A stretch of DNA of 64,000 bases from Tetrapyrgos nigripes (Eukaryota > Basidiomycota > Agaricomycetes > Agaricales > Campanellaceae). The notes beneath the pieces are model-generated. The model was given only the letters and a program-made list of their open reading frames with translations, did not search any database and was not told where the DNA came from. Below are positions 48,640-59,386 of the stretch, piece by piece. Positions within the stretch are counted from its first letter, which is position 1, and the number at the start of each line of letters is the position of its first letter. Position numbers and translations under genes: made by a program. The DNA is taken from positions 368,863 through 432,862 of the forward strand of contig JAACJM010000056.1 of NCBI GenBank assembly GCA_013368315.1. Direction: 5' to 3'.

Positions 48640-51030
48640 GAAAAGATGAAACAGGCCAACTGACACTTCCGAGGCCGGGTAGATGAAGACAAATGTGCAG
48701 GCGAGATGGGTGACTACTTTGAAACAGAATTACCAGTGGAGGAATGGTATGAGGGGCTGCTGGCTGAACAAAAGGGGGCAAATTGGCCAGCGTTTAGGGT
48801 GTTGTTTTTGGTGAAGTTCCCAGCACCGGCAATGAACTATGCAAGGAAATCCTGGTGTTATGTCTGGATGGTACAAGGTTGGACCAATGTCATGACAAAT
48901 CCAAGCAGTGGATGCACATCTGAAGTTGGCTAGTGCAGCTGGAATGGAGGGTGGGTCCTCTGATATCCTCTCTGTCCACGAGAAGTTGCCTGAGGTACTC
49001 AGGGATCTAGTCCCAGATGACGCAGCAGATTGGAAGGATTTCATCAAATCAATCAAGGATGTGGACATAGAGAGGATCAAGTCTGGCAAGGTGAAAAAGG
49101 ACTGGGTCGACATGTTGGCAAGGGAGGTGGCAGCTCTGAAGGAACTGCAAACACCTACCAAAGGCCTGGCAAAGTCTTTTGGTTGGGCTAGTATCAGCTC
49201 CCCGCCAGCATTTCCCACTGGACCATCTTGAGGACCTGGACCAGCAACTGCCAGAAGTCCACTCCTGGCCTCCATACCCTCCCTGCCTGAGGACAGGTGT
49301 GTGATCCTGCATACCAACGTTGAAAACATACAACCATGTGCCAGTGTCAATGAATTCTGTCAGCTTGCAAAGAGTGGGTCGGTCATAACCCAAATTGGTG
49401 CAGCTACAAGTTCAAAGAAACAGATATGTTCCCATTGGATCTGACAGCAGCGAAGCCAGGATCAGGTGAGTGCTGGACATGTGGTTCTTGCCATATGAAG
49501 GGATCAGACTGCCCCACTACCAAGGGTATTGGACAGGGAGCAGAGTTGTATTGGTGGAGGTGGTGTCAAAGGGAGCTGGGAATTGTTAGGGTGGCACTGG
49601 TTAACTTTGTGGGAGGAGCATTTGAGGGTTGGAATGAGGGAAATGGGAAGGGGTCAGATGCGTAGACGGCAACCAACTGACCCCAGTTTTGGGCACTTTC
49701 TTGCACATGTGTAGTGATGATACTGTAGATGAATACGATATTGTGAACATTTTTGCAATGGGCAGTGCTGCCAACCAAGAAAGCAAACTGTTCTGTATGA
49801 ACGTGAAGTTGATAGACAATGAGGGAAAAGAAGTGGAGATTTTGGGTCTAGTAGACAATGGTGCCATGGTAGTGGCCATTGACACCACTGTCTATGACTC
49901 GATCTGTGGCTAAATTGGGGGTTGGACATTGTCCAGGAGAAAGATGCATATGGCAAATGGAGAGATTGTTCCAGCAGCAGCATGATGGGAAGGCACAGTG
50001 AGGTTGAGGGGGATGAATGTGAAGGGTACATTTGAGGTGTTCAGTTCTGGTGGTAGTTGGAAGCTGCTGTTCGGGAAACCATTACTCAAGGCTTTCAGGG
50101 CAGTGCATGATTATGCAGTGGACGAACTTACCATTTGGAATGGCAAACATGCAACAGTCATCTTTAATGAGGGCTTGGGCTCACTGATACAGATCCAACG
50201 AGTGGCTACAGTAGAAGAGGTTGAGGAGGAACAGGAAGAGTTGCTGTGTGGGGGAGCTGAAAGGTTTATTATTGAAGAAGTGGTGATGTCAGGAAAGGTT
50301 GAGACTGGGGAGGCAGATGAACACATACCAATGGGAACAGCGTGTAATGATAGCAGGGTACCTGAGAGTGAGGCTACCCCATGGGACAGGGAAGTTCATT
50401 CACTTGAGTCAGTGAATACAGACCCTTTGCCCACTGATCTGTATCCAGAACTCAACTCTAGATCTGCTCCTTATTCGTTTGTCTTTGAAACACCAGACGA
50501 ATTCAGACAGCAACAACAATGTGAGGATGAGGAGGTATTACAACATAGAGACCAGAGGTTGGCAGAAGACAGAGAGTTAGAGGAGTGACAGAATAGGAGA
50601 TGGAGTGAGAGTATGAGGAAATTGAATAAAGGGAGGAATGGTCACCGATGGTGTAGATCGTATGAGAAGGGGACAACCAGTTTGTGGTTGCCAGTGGAAG
50701 GAGACAGAGATTGCAAGAGTTTGTATGGCCAAGGGGGAAATGATGGAGGAACTGAGGGCAAAGAAGAGATGGAATAAGAAACAGGTGGAGTTGAGGAGGA
50801 AAATGAAGGATAGAACATGTTCAAACTCAATGGGGGGAAGTAACGCACCCCCCTTGAGGGGAGTTTTTAACAAACCCTCTTCTGTAAATGCCATCAATAT
50901 TGACCATGGTACCATCTCAGATCTGAATCAACCAGGGTTGCCACATGTTGGATCACCAGATGCTGTAGGTCTTTTGTATAATACCCCAATACCTTATCCG
51001 GTAGGCTTTTGTAAATGGTCTGGATAGAAC
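48640..51030 (+). pseudogene. Ty3/gypsy gag-protease relic
   Basis: In successive broken frames: a gag-like capsid segment (YFETELPVEEWYEGLLAEQK at ~48710, then ADWKDFIKSIKDVD), a degenerate zinc knuckle (GECWTCGSCHMKGSDCP at ~49465), and an aspartic-protease segment (LVDNGAMVVAID at ~49850, then FEVFSSGGSWKLLFGKPLL and AFRAVHDYAVDEL at ~50030-50120). These are the order and motifs of fungal Ty3/gypsy polyproteins. The protease active site reads DNGA instead of DSGA, and gag is split by stops at several places. Reverse transcriptase and integrase are absent: the element stops near 51.0 kb where the palindrome-rich unit begins. Confidence 0.75.
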
Positions 51031-51163
51031 GGGCAGGTCCCCATCCTCACTGAGGCCCACTGGTTTTGCATAGACAGCCGAGCGTTGCTTAATTTTCGCT
51101 TACCGGCACCATGGCACCAGCCGGCTTCTCAGCAGAATGTGATCCACAATTTTTGAAACTGGT

Positions 51164-51209
51164 CAGCTTTTGTAAATGCTGACTCCCTTCATCAGCATTT
51201 ACAAAAGCT
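51164..51209. repeat. Perfect 19 bp hairpin built from the TTTTGTAAA motif
   Basis: CAGCTTTTGTAAATGCTGA, a six-base loop, then TCAGCATTTACAAAAGCTG. The arms are perfectly complementary. It lies at the left edge of the palindrome-rich unit, between the gypsy relic and the minus-strand accessory gene. Confidence 0.8.
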
Positions 51210-51361
51210 GGGGGTAAGCAACACACATCATTTAATTCCTATTTACAGGACATGATTTGTAAATAAAGGGAGAGCTTTTGTAAATAAGAATGCACATTTC
51301 TAGATAAAAAGCGTAAATATCAGCAAAAAGATCGAGCATGCAGTGACATATGATAATGCAA

Positions 51362-54300
51362 TCAAGAAGGGTTGGAGCGGGTATTGTATTTGCTTGGAGA
51401 GGGCTTGGCACCAGTGGATGAGGACGAGGCTGTCAGTTGAGCAAATGACTGGGGTTTAGTGGAAGTTGAATGGGGCTTAGCACTGGTGGACGAGGACGAG
51501 GCTGTCAGTTGAGCAGATGACTGGGGCTTAGCAGTATCGGACACCTTCTTGGTTTTCTTGGAAGGGGGTCCTTGGCTGCTATACATCCCCTGGGTAATGG
51601 ACCGCATGACCCAGACGATGTTGGCAAGGGTCTTGGTCCAAACGGACAAACCAGTCTGTGAGTCGGCTGACTAGGACGAATCAACCTCAATCTTCTTCTT
51701 CTCATTCTCCACAAGAATCTTCTGATCCAGGATTATCCACCACTTCAACAGTGCCAATAGGGACTGAAACCCATTGACTCCATGGCACCTCAGCCCATCC
51801 CATGAACCCTTCACCTCTTTCACCCAGCTATAAGACTCAATGTCATCGGGATTGGTCTCAATTCTCCTCCAGTCCAGTTGCAGTGCATTCCACCAAGTCA
51901 CTATAGAGTTTGCAAACTTTTGTAAAAGCTGCAGATAGTCCTTCTCCATAGGGTTGAATGCAATGAGAGCTGGAAGAAGAGGTTCTCAGCCACTCTTTAC
52001 CCACGCTTGGACAGCTTCCAGCCGATTTACCATAGAGAGGGTCTTGCTTCCTCGATCATACCCAAACAGCGATTCCATGACGATCAGGTTGTCGATAGCC
52101 TCTGTCCATGCTGGACCAGACACCCCAGGATGAAGGTAGTTCTCCATTTTGGTTACCCAAGGCGGTCGTTCATCATCAGGAGTGGTCAGGGCAACCATTT
52201 CAAACTTCCTTTTTCCGCCTTTCTGTGGTGACTCCTTTTCAGGAGCAGGACCAGGGGAAGGGAAAGGTGTACGTCGCAATGGTGTAAAGACTGTGTTTGT
52301 TCCAGATACTGGAGGATGAAGTCGAAGAAAGGATGTGGGAGTGGTGGAGGGACCAGGTTCTGACAATGTAGCAATGGGTGGAACAGAGAGTGGTGTTGTA
52401 GGACTGTTGGATGGGAGGGGGAACGGTGCTGTGATGGGTGCAGTTTCAAGCGGGACTTTGAGTTCTGGGCACCTTGAAGTGTAGAAGTCAGTATAAGGCT
52501 TTTACAAAAACAGGAGATAGCACGGTGTCAACTTTTGCAAAAGACCAACAGTGGACCTGGGCCAACCAATTTGCAAAAGTGGATGATAGAAGAAACAACT
52601 TACTTGATGTAGATAGCATTAATCACCCTATCAATCTTCCCCTCTAGCATACAGGGGTCGATGACATGCTCCATGACATGTGCCAAAGCCTGGTACAACA
52701 CTGCTGTTCCCTTTTTGCCCCTTTTGACCAGCTTATTCACATAAACCTCCTCACTCTCTGTCCCAAACTTTTGCAAAAGAGTGTTCAACGAGCTATCCCA
52801 ATGTTCCCATGAGTCAGGGCTGGACATGTCTTCTCCCCACAGTTCATCCTGCTCTGAGTAGAATGACGCGGCAATGGGATCGCTGTCCTTCCCCTCTTCG
52901 ACAACCAAAGGCAAGCGGAGAATAAGGTCCCTCAAGAGGCGGAGTTCCTTGTTGGCATTGGAGGGCATGGGAAGATTGAGTGTGGGGGGTGCAGTTTGCT
53001 GTTTGAATTGAGCAGGACCAGACTGGGAGTTTTCCACAGGCTTTGGGGTGGGTGCTGGGACCACAGAATTGGGAGCGGGCAACAGTACTGAAGACTTGGC
53101 CCTCTCCTCAAAGTTTACGGTCTGGTTCTTCTTGCTGTGGGTTTGCATGACGGTGACAACCATCTTCTGTTTCTTAGCTGCCAGCTCAACCTCTTTCCCC
53201 TTCGCCTTGGTCTTCTTGGCATTCTTCTTTCCCTTCTTTCCCGTTGGCATTTCTTTCATAGCGCCCTTGACTCCAACATCTCCCTTGAGCTTCCTCATTG
53301 TGGCAGCGTCATTGGCCCTCCTAAATGTGTGCACATCCATGTCACAGAGCTTTTGTAATTCCTTCCTCTGAGTGGGTGTGTCCATAGCAGCCAACTTGTC
53401 CTCCATAGCATCTGTTACAAACACCTCTTGAGTCCTCTGAATCCAAGGAGTGGATGGCAGCATGGGTATATCATCCTCCTCATTCTGCAGCTCATCCTCT
53501 TCTCCATCCTCCTCATCCTCACCACTCCCATCTTTCCCACTATAATCACTGTCCGAAGCCTCCTCCTCACTTGTCTTGTCCTTCTTCCTCTTTTTCCCAG
53601 CTGCTTTGGCACTGAGGACGACTTTGGGCTTTGACTTGGGTTTTGGCTTGGCACTACCTTTGGGTTTGGGCCTGGGTTTTGAAGACGATGGCTGAGCCTC
53701 GGCACCATCTTTCGACAAGCCAGCAGTCTCCTTGGGAGGCACATACACCGGCACAGTCATGATATCCTCAGGAGGTTCACTGACCCCGAAGAACTTCGAC
53801 CAATCTGCAGGACAAGCGTCCAAACCTGATATAAGGTTAGTGGACAATCACATGCCAGTAGTTTATTGAGAGCTTACCATTTTCTAACCGAATACATGCT
53901 TTCACAAACTCACCAAAGAAACCATGAGCATCCCACTGAGCAAATGTCCTGCCATCTTCCCCTGGAGTTGTACCAGCATGAATGCTTTTGCAAAAAAAAC
54001 CAATTAGCTTAGTACTTTTGTAAAAGTGAGTGCCAAGAAATCTTACCTGCACCTGGATATATCATCCTCCTTTTCGCTATCCAAAGCCTTCCCGATTGCA
54101 ACCAATGAGATCTTTGTGTCGGTGGCCTTTGCATAAACTTGCAAAAGGGAATGTAGCGTTGGGCCCAGTTGCTGCTAACGACTAGAATGAACGATTCATA
54201 ACTTCAACTTTTACAAAAGCTCTAGGGGTACTCACAGTGCCAAGGACTCAAGGTCAGTGTTGTCAAAGGGATCCTGATTCTTGAGGGCCTCCCAAGCCTC

Positions 54301-55625
54301 CTTGTCCTCTTTCTGCTGCTCCTTTGCTTCCTGAATAATCTTCGCCTGAGTCTCCTCATCTTCCTCTTTGAACAGCTTCTTTGCGATGGCGGTGTGTCTC
54401 TGGAGGTAGTTCTTGTCCTTGGAGTCAATTGGCCCATACTCTTCCGTATATTTCTCGTCAATTTTCGCCTTGTAATTGGGATGACTCTCATAGAACTTGG
54501 CGGCAGTGGTGGTACAGGGAGCAGGTGGGAGAGACTTCATTTGGAGGGTGGAGATGAGGTCTTGACTGGCGAGCCTTTGAACTGCCCTGTGCTTTGTGTT
54601 GTGATTCGAGAACCAGGTCTTTATTTTCTGAAAATTTGGTTTAGTAAAAGGTCACTTTTGTAAAAGTTTCTGTAAATCTAGAGGAGAACTTACCATGGTA
54701 CTAGCGCCCCTTGCCAGCAGATGGTTCTCCTCCTCCGTCCTCTGGGAATGATGGGCTCTCTTCACAGGAGCGTCATCTTCATCATCCGGAAGAATCGGAT
54801 CCTTCTTCCTGGAGTTGCCGTTGGCTACCCCTGTTGAGGAAGACAGGTCATTGGAAGGAGCAGTGGTGATATCTTTACCAAGATTTGGGTCTCGAGCTGT
54901 CGAATCTGAAGGGACAGATGCAGAGGAGTCCTCAGCAGTCGTCTTAGAGGACTGGGCATTGGAAGCAGGGGTTGCGACAGCGGCAGCAGTAGCGTGTTCC
55001 TGTGACGTGATGTTGGTAGTGACGGCAACACCAGCATTCAATTACTGAGTTGCCAAATCGGATGTGACGGGCGCTTGAGTGACAGGGATGGCGGTATCAG
55101 ACTCGGGTGCTGGACCAGCTTTGGGCACTTGACTGACGGTTTGGGAAGGGATGGCGGTATTGGACTTGGGTGCTGGACTAGCTTTGGACGCGTCAGACAC
55201 GTCAGGTGCTGTCGAGGAGGCCACGCTCCCGCATTTTTCCAACTGTCCCTTTTTCCTTGCTCCTTCTTCCCTATCTTCATTTCCATCATCGCTATCCCCT
55301 TCACTGTCTTCTTCTTTATCCTCATCCTTCCTTCCAAGATCATGATCCAAATTGTATTTTTGGATCAACTTCTTCACCTCCAACTTCTCATCGGCAGTCA
55401 AATCATCCAGAAACTTCTCGCGATACTCCTGAAAGAAGTCGTTCCAAAACAATTTGCGTGAATCTTTTGAGTCGATGTACTTCTGGAGATTTGACTCGAG
55501 AAACTCAAGCGCATCGCTGGCGAAGTATCCAGGGTTGCCACGCTTTTTGGGCAGTTTAGTGCGTTTGGCCCTCTTGCTAGTAGCCTTTTTGGACTTGCTT
55601 CATTTTTCCCATTGTAACCGGTATA
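51362..55625 (-). pseudogene. Transposon-associated accessory gene (KRG.PG / KIKTWF family), probably damaged
   Basis: Read on the minus strand from ~55600: LPKKRGNPGYFASDALEFLE, WNDFFQEYREKFLDDLT, an acidic insertion (55042-55330) and AIPSQTV / AIPVTQ repeats, KIKTWFSNHNTKHR (~54600), KFYESHPNYKAKIDEKY with RHTAIAKKLF (54232-54540), then a long basic/acidic segment (52600-53847: KPRPKPKGSAKPKPKSK, EEDEEDGEEDE) and globular C-terminal exons (51671-52366: PPWVTKMENYLHPG, WWNALQLDWRRIE). This layout recurs beside transposons in agaricomycetes, from memory; function unknown. The expected start (ATGGGAAAAATGAAG) is one base out of frame with the body, so it appears frameshifted at the start. Introns contain the TTTTGTAAAA motif. 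Confidence 0.6.
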
Positions 55626-56135
55626 CTGATAGGGCTCGATTTGTAAATGTGGATGTGGAACTTTGAAGAAGCGTGCTTCTGAGTGGCAACGGGCTGAAGG
55701 TTTTTGACAGTGTTTGAACAGGTGTCATGTGACCTCAAAGAACCTCTCCGCTGCCAACGCGAACACGAACACGAACACGAACTACAACCATAGATCAGTA
55801 AGTCCCATTTACAGCCCAAATCTCTTGAGTAGTGAACTGTGGATGTCAGCTTGATAGCTCTGCTCTGTTCTCAATCCTGGGCACATCCTGTGAGCATCTA
55901 TGTTGACCTCACAGTTCACTACTCTTCTCCTACTTGCCACATGCAGCATGCTGATATTTTCTCTTCTAGGATCCACAAGGCTCATGATAATAAAGGTATG
56001 TGTTTTCTTTCATTCTCTTATATGCTTATTTTAATGTTTTTTTAGACTGGTTCCCATTTTTCTTGGACTCAGCATCCTCGCTCAGTCCCCACCCACTCAT
56101 GATAAGAAAGGTACGTGTTTTTTTACTTCCCCGGT

Positions 56136-57803
56136 ATGTCTTATGCTGCTTCCATCCAGACCCAGTCTGGGAATGTATTCACCGTGTGGGATGGCGGTTA
56201 TATTCAACCACCTATGCCTTTCGACTTTGACCCAGCCACGCTGCTTCATGGGGAGCCTCACCCCTCAGAATTAGACGAGGTTCAGGACAATCCACACCTC
56301 AATGCTGCACATGCCCTCTCCTCAGACAATTCGGATCCTGAGACAGAGGAATTGGACACGACATCGGAGTCTGAGCCATCTGCATCAACCCCAACAACTG
56401 GTAAATGCAAGAGAAGGACTCGTCGTTCCAAGCCCAAGAAAGCTAGATCAAACTTACCAGAAGCTACCGTCTCTAACATGTCCAAAAATTCAACCATCTG
56501 CTCCCATGTCTCAAGATCAAAACAGAGGTCTCTTGCATCTCCAAGCTCGTATCAGCCCCACAGCCCCGCTGGCCAAAAAATGCTGAAGAGTGTCAAAACC
56601 GAGGTTCTAAACAGTTATAGTATAGGCGGAATGGTAAATTCAACATCAGGCTATATTGGTCGGGCAAACGGTATTGAGGGATTGAAGAATGAAGTCTGGA
56701 CAATGGAGCAGCTCTGTGGAGAGGGAGGTCTAGGTTTTACTCTAGTGCAAGTGAAAAGGCAAGTTTTATCCTTTACTTTTACAAATGTCTCAGCTTGCTT
56801 ATACCGTGCATTTACAAAAGTAACACACCCCGACCACTCCTTGATTCCAACAACATAGTATTTGGATGCTTGGTACCTCCCCCCAGGATGTCAAGGAGGC
56901 CAATTGGATCAAGGAGGTTGCTGAGCCAGCAGCTAAAGCACTGGAGCGAGAATGCAACCCTAGAGAGGTTGTTAAGCAGGGTGGAAAGAAGAAAAGGAAA
57001 GGTGTTCTTGTTGTTATGAAGCCAGGGCTTTCGTTTCCACCTGAGCAGGTATTTCATAGATGAGGCACTTATAGAGTCAAGGCAGATGGTGTTTCTGCTG
57101 GGGGTGGTCAAACTGTAAGACCTGACCTTTTTAGTAAAATCAAAATAATAAATGTGCACTTTTGTAAAAGTTCCCCAAAAGACTGTATCACTCAAAGAAG
57201 ACTGCTGCTGCATTGAATCACCTTCGACACGAGCAATGCTTTGTCCATATGGCTGGACATGCATCTGCTTGATTTGCTCATTGGTCCCCAAACCTTTATG
57301 AATACTATGGCGAAATAAGGACCAAGTTGAAGACAAACGACCCTTCGTTGGTGTTTACTTTCATGAAATCCGTGTTCTGTTGTGTCACATACAATTTTGG
57401 ACCAAAGACGGAATGTATCAGCCACATCGATCACAAGAATTACATTGCTGGATGGTGCGCTATCACTGCCTTCAGAGATTTTGACTTTAGGAAAGGAGGG
57501 CATATTGTTTTGTGGAAGCTCAAGCTCATCATTGAATTTCCCCCTGGATGGACCTTTTTCTTACCCTCAGCTTATCTTGAGCATTGCAGCACTGCTATCG
57601 GCTCTGATGAAACACGTTATTCATTTACACAGTATACTGCAGGAGACCTGTTTCGGTATGTTGAGGATGGATTTAAAATGAGAAGTCAGATGTCTGATTT
57701 AGAAGTGGAAGAAGCTGAAAAGAGGCAGAAGGATAGGATTAAAGATGACTTAAATAAATACTCTACATTGCAGCAGCTTAGAGAGAGGTACGAAACTAAA
57801 TAG
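56136..57803 (+). pseudogene. TET/JBP-like Fe(II)/2-oxoglutarate dioxygenase, two in-frame TGA stops
   Basis: Exon 1 is 56136-56750 (MSYAASIQTQSG...GFTLVQ); then 56887-~57108 (KEANWIKEVAEPAAK...HR stop GTYRVKADGVSAGGGQT); then from 57172 to 57803. The core has the iron ligands of the fungal TET/JBP family: HID at 57423-57431, the distal His in LEHCSTAI at 57582-57584, and the 2-oxoglutarate-binding Arg in ETRYSFTQYTAGDLFR at 57615. GGHIVLWKLKLIIEFPPG is the strongest family block. TGA at 57061-57063 falls in the HRRG motif and TGA at 57270-57272 just before FAHWSPNLYEYY; both are one C-to-T step from CGA. A one-base loss in the C-run near 56880 is also possible. The active enzyme would oxidise 5-methylcytosine in DNA or RNA. 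Confidence 0.8.
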
Positions 57804-58296
57804 ATGATATGTTGATTTCAAGTTGTTCTTGCTTGATTCTGAGATACATAGGTTCCTCTGAGGAAACTGAGGCGAAGCAAAGATAGATAGAGACATATAG
57901 TGTATCTGATCTATCTTCCACATTAAACCAATGACTTGTTTAGTGGAATGAACCATAGATGCATCTATATGATCTATTCCACTCCTATTGGAAAGTGAAC
58001 TTACAACTTAACTCTGAGTCCGTTCCAAGTCAAATCTTCCTTCTAATCAAATCAAAGATTGGATCAGGCAAACATTGAATGTTCAACAATCAATCTCAGC
58101 TCCTCACGATTAAGTCTGTTTGAAGCATTTTGGAATCATTGTTTCAACTCAAAATGGCTATTCATTGATTTCGACAATGACAACTCAATCTGGCACTGCA
58201 AGATTGAAATATTGTATCAGTTGTGCTTGTTTTCTTTCCATGCTCCGTCTTAGCTCTAATATACACAGACTTGGAGTGGAGCTTTTGTAAAAGCTA

Positions 58297-59206
58297 TTGA
58301 TTGCTTCTCAGGACCCACGTGCATGTTCAAACATACGCGATTTTCCAGCTCCGACAAATCCAACCTCCGCCTTCTACACTCATGTCGACAACTCAAGCAG
58401 ACTTTTGTGGATGCTCTCCAAAGCTCATACAGACTGTTGGGCCTTATTTTGCTACTGCTCATCAGAACTTCAAATATTACCTTATTCCCTGTGGTTCTTC
58501 TGCTGGTATTTACTTGGATCAGTGAGTAAGCATTCTTTTTTCACGCAAACTTCAGCTCATTTTTCCTCAAGAAAACTGGCCTCAAACCTAGCCCACCTCT
58601 CCAAACCACAACAGCCTGAGCCAAAAGGTTACCATGAGTCCGAGAAAGACACCATTCTGTCTACTTGGATGTTCAATTGCTCCAACCTTCACCAACATTC
58701 GGCCTCAGAAGCTCAACCTCTCATCAGCCCATTTGACTCAGAGCTCAAGGTTGAAGCCAAGACACAGGCTTCTCCCAGAAGGCAGGGCTTCCCAGCGAAT
58801 CTGGTCGACACTTCTATTCTCAATCATGAGGCTCAACCTAACCTCGGCGTCTCGTATCTTCATCCGTTCCTGGCACCTTCAGCTGTTCAGACTCCACCCC
58901 AGTCTCCCACAAAACCCAGATCCCGAAGCATTAGTCCATCCAAGGCCCGGCTCAACACCACCTCAGCATCAACCCTTACCAGTTCTAGTAAGGGCAAAGC
59001 TGTTGTTTTCGTCATTCGTTATCTTGGTGGCATAGATTTCTATAGTTCAAGGTATCTTTCCAAAGTCAGCCCTTTTCTGTGATCTCATACCTTTCTCAGG
59101 GATAGTGCTATTGCTGCGTTCTGGGATTTATTGGATAGAGAGCTTGAGCCTGATATGCGTGCCACTGTTGATCGTTTCCTCATTGAAGAGTTTATTGCTG
59201 CCGTTT
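58297..59206 (+). pseudogene. Small accessory gene of the KDZ-type unit, unrecognised
   Basis: At least two joined pieces: an open frame 58297-59050 with a Ser/Pro-rich middle (PQSPTKPRSRSISPSKARL), ending AVVFVIRYLGGIDFYSSR, then an intron (GTATCT...TTTCTCAG) and DSAIAAFWDLLDRELEPD...IEEFIAAV, stop at ~59206. Near 58470 another frame reads FKYYLIPCGSSAGIYLD, faintly like the small domain at the N-terminus of eukaryotic RNase H1 (viroplasmin fold). That frame and the main one do not join cleanly, so a frameshift is possible. Palindromes at 58278 and 59268 bracket it. Confidence 0.4.
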
Positions 59207-59386
59207 GAAGTCGTCTGTCCTTTCTGCGACACTCCATCTATGTACATCTTAGGTTGTTTTATATCAGCGTTTGTAAAAGTGGTCAGTTATGATCAGATGT
59301 TTTTGTAAAGTAAAGTGGTCTGTATGGCTCACTTTTGTAAAGTCAACAGGTCTTTGTGCTACCTCAGCCCTTGTCATCGGAGTTCC

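Noticed and set aside
57061..57272. TGA read-through or selenocysteine in the dioxygenase
   Set aside because: Fungi lack selenocysteine insertion, and two TGAs plus neighbouring frame damage fit decay better.
58440..58525. Firm call of an RNase H1 N-terminal (viroplasmin) domain
   Set aside because: Only FKYYLIPCGSSAGIYLD resembles it; the second half of the domain is missing and the frame does not join the rest of the gene.
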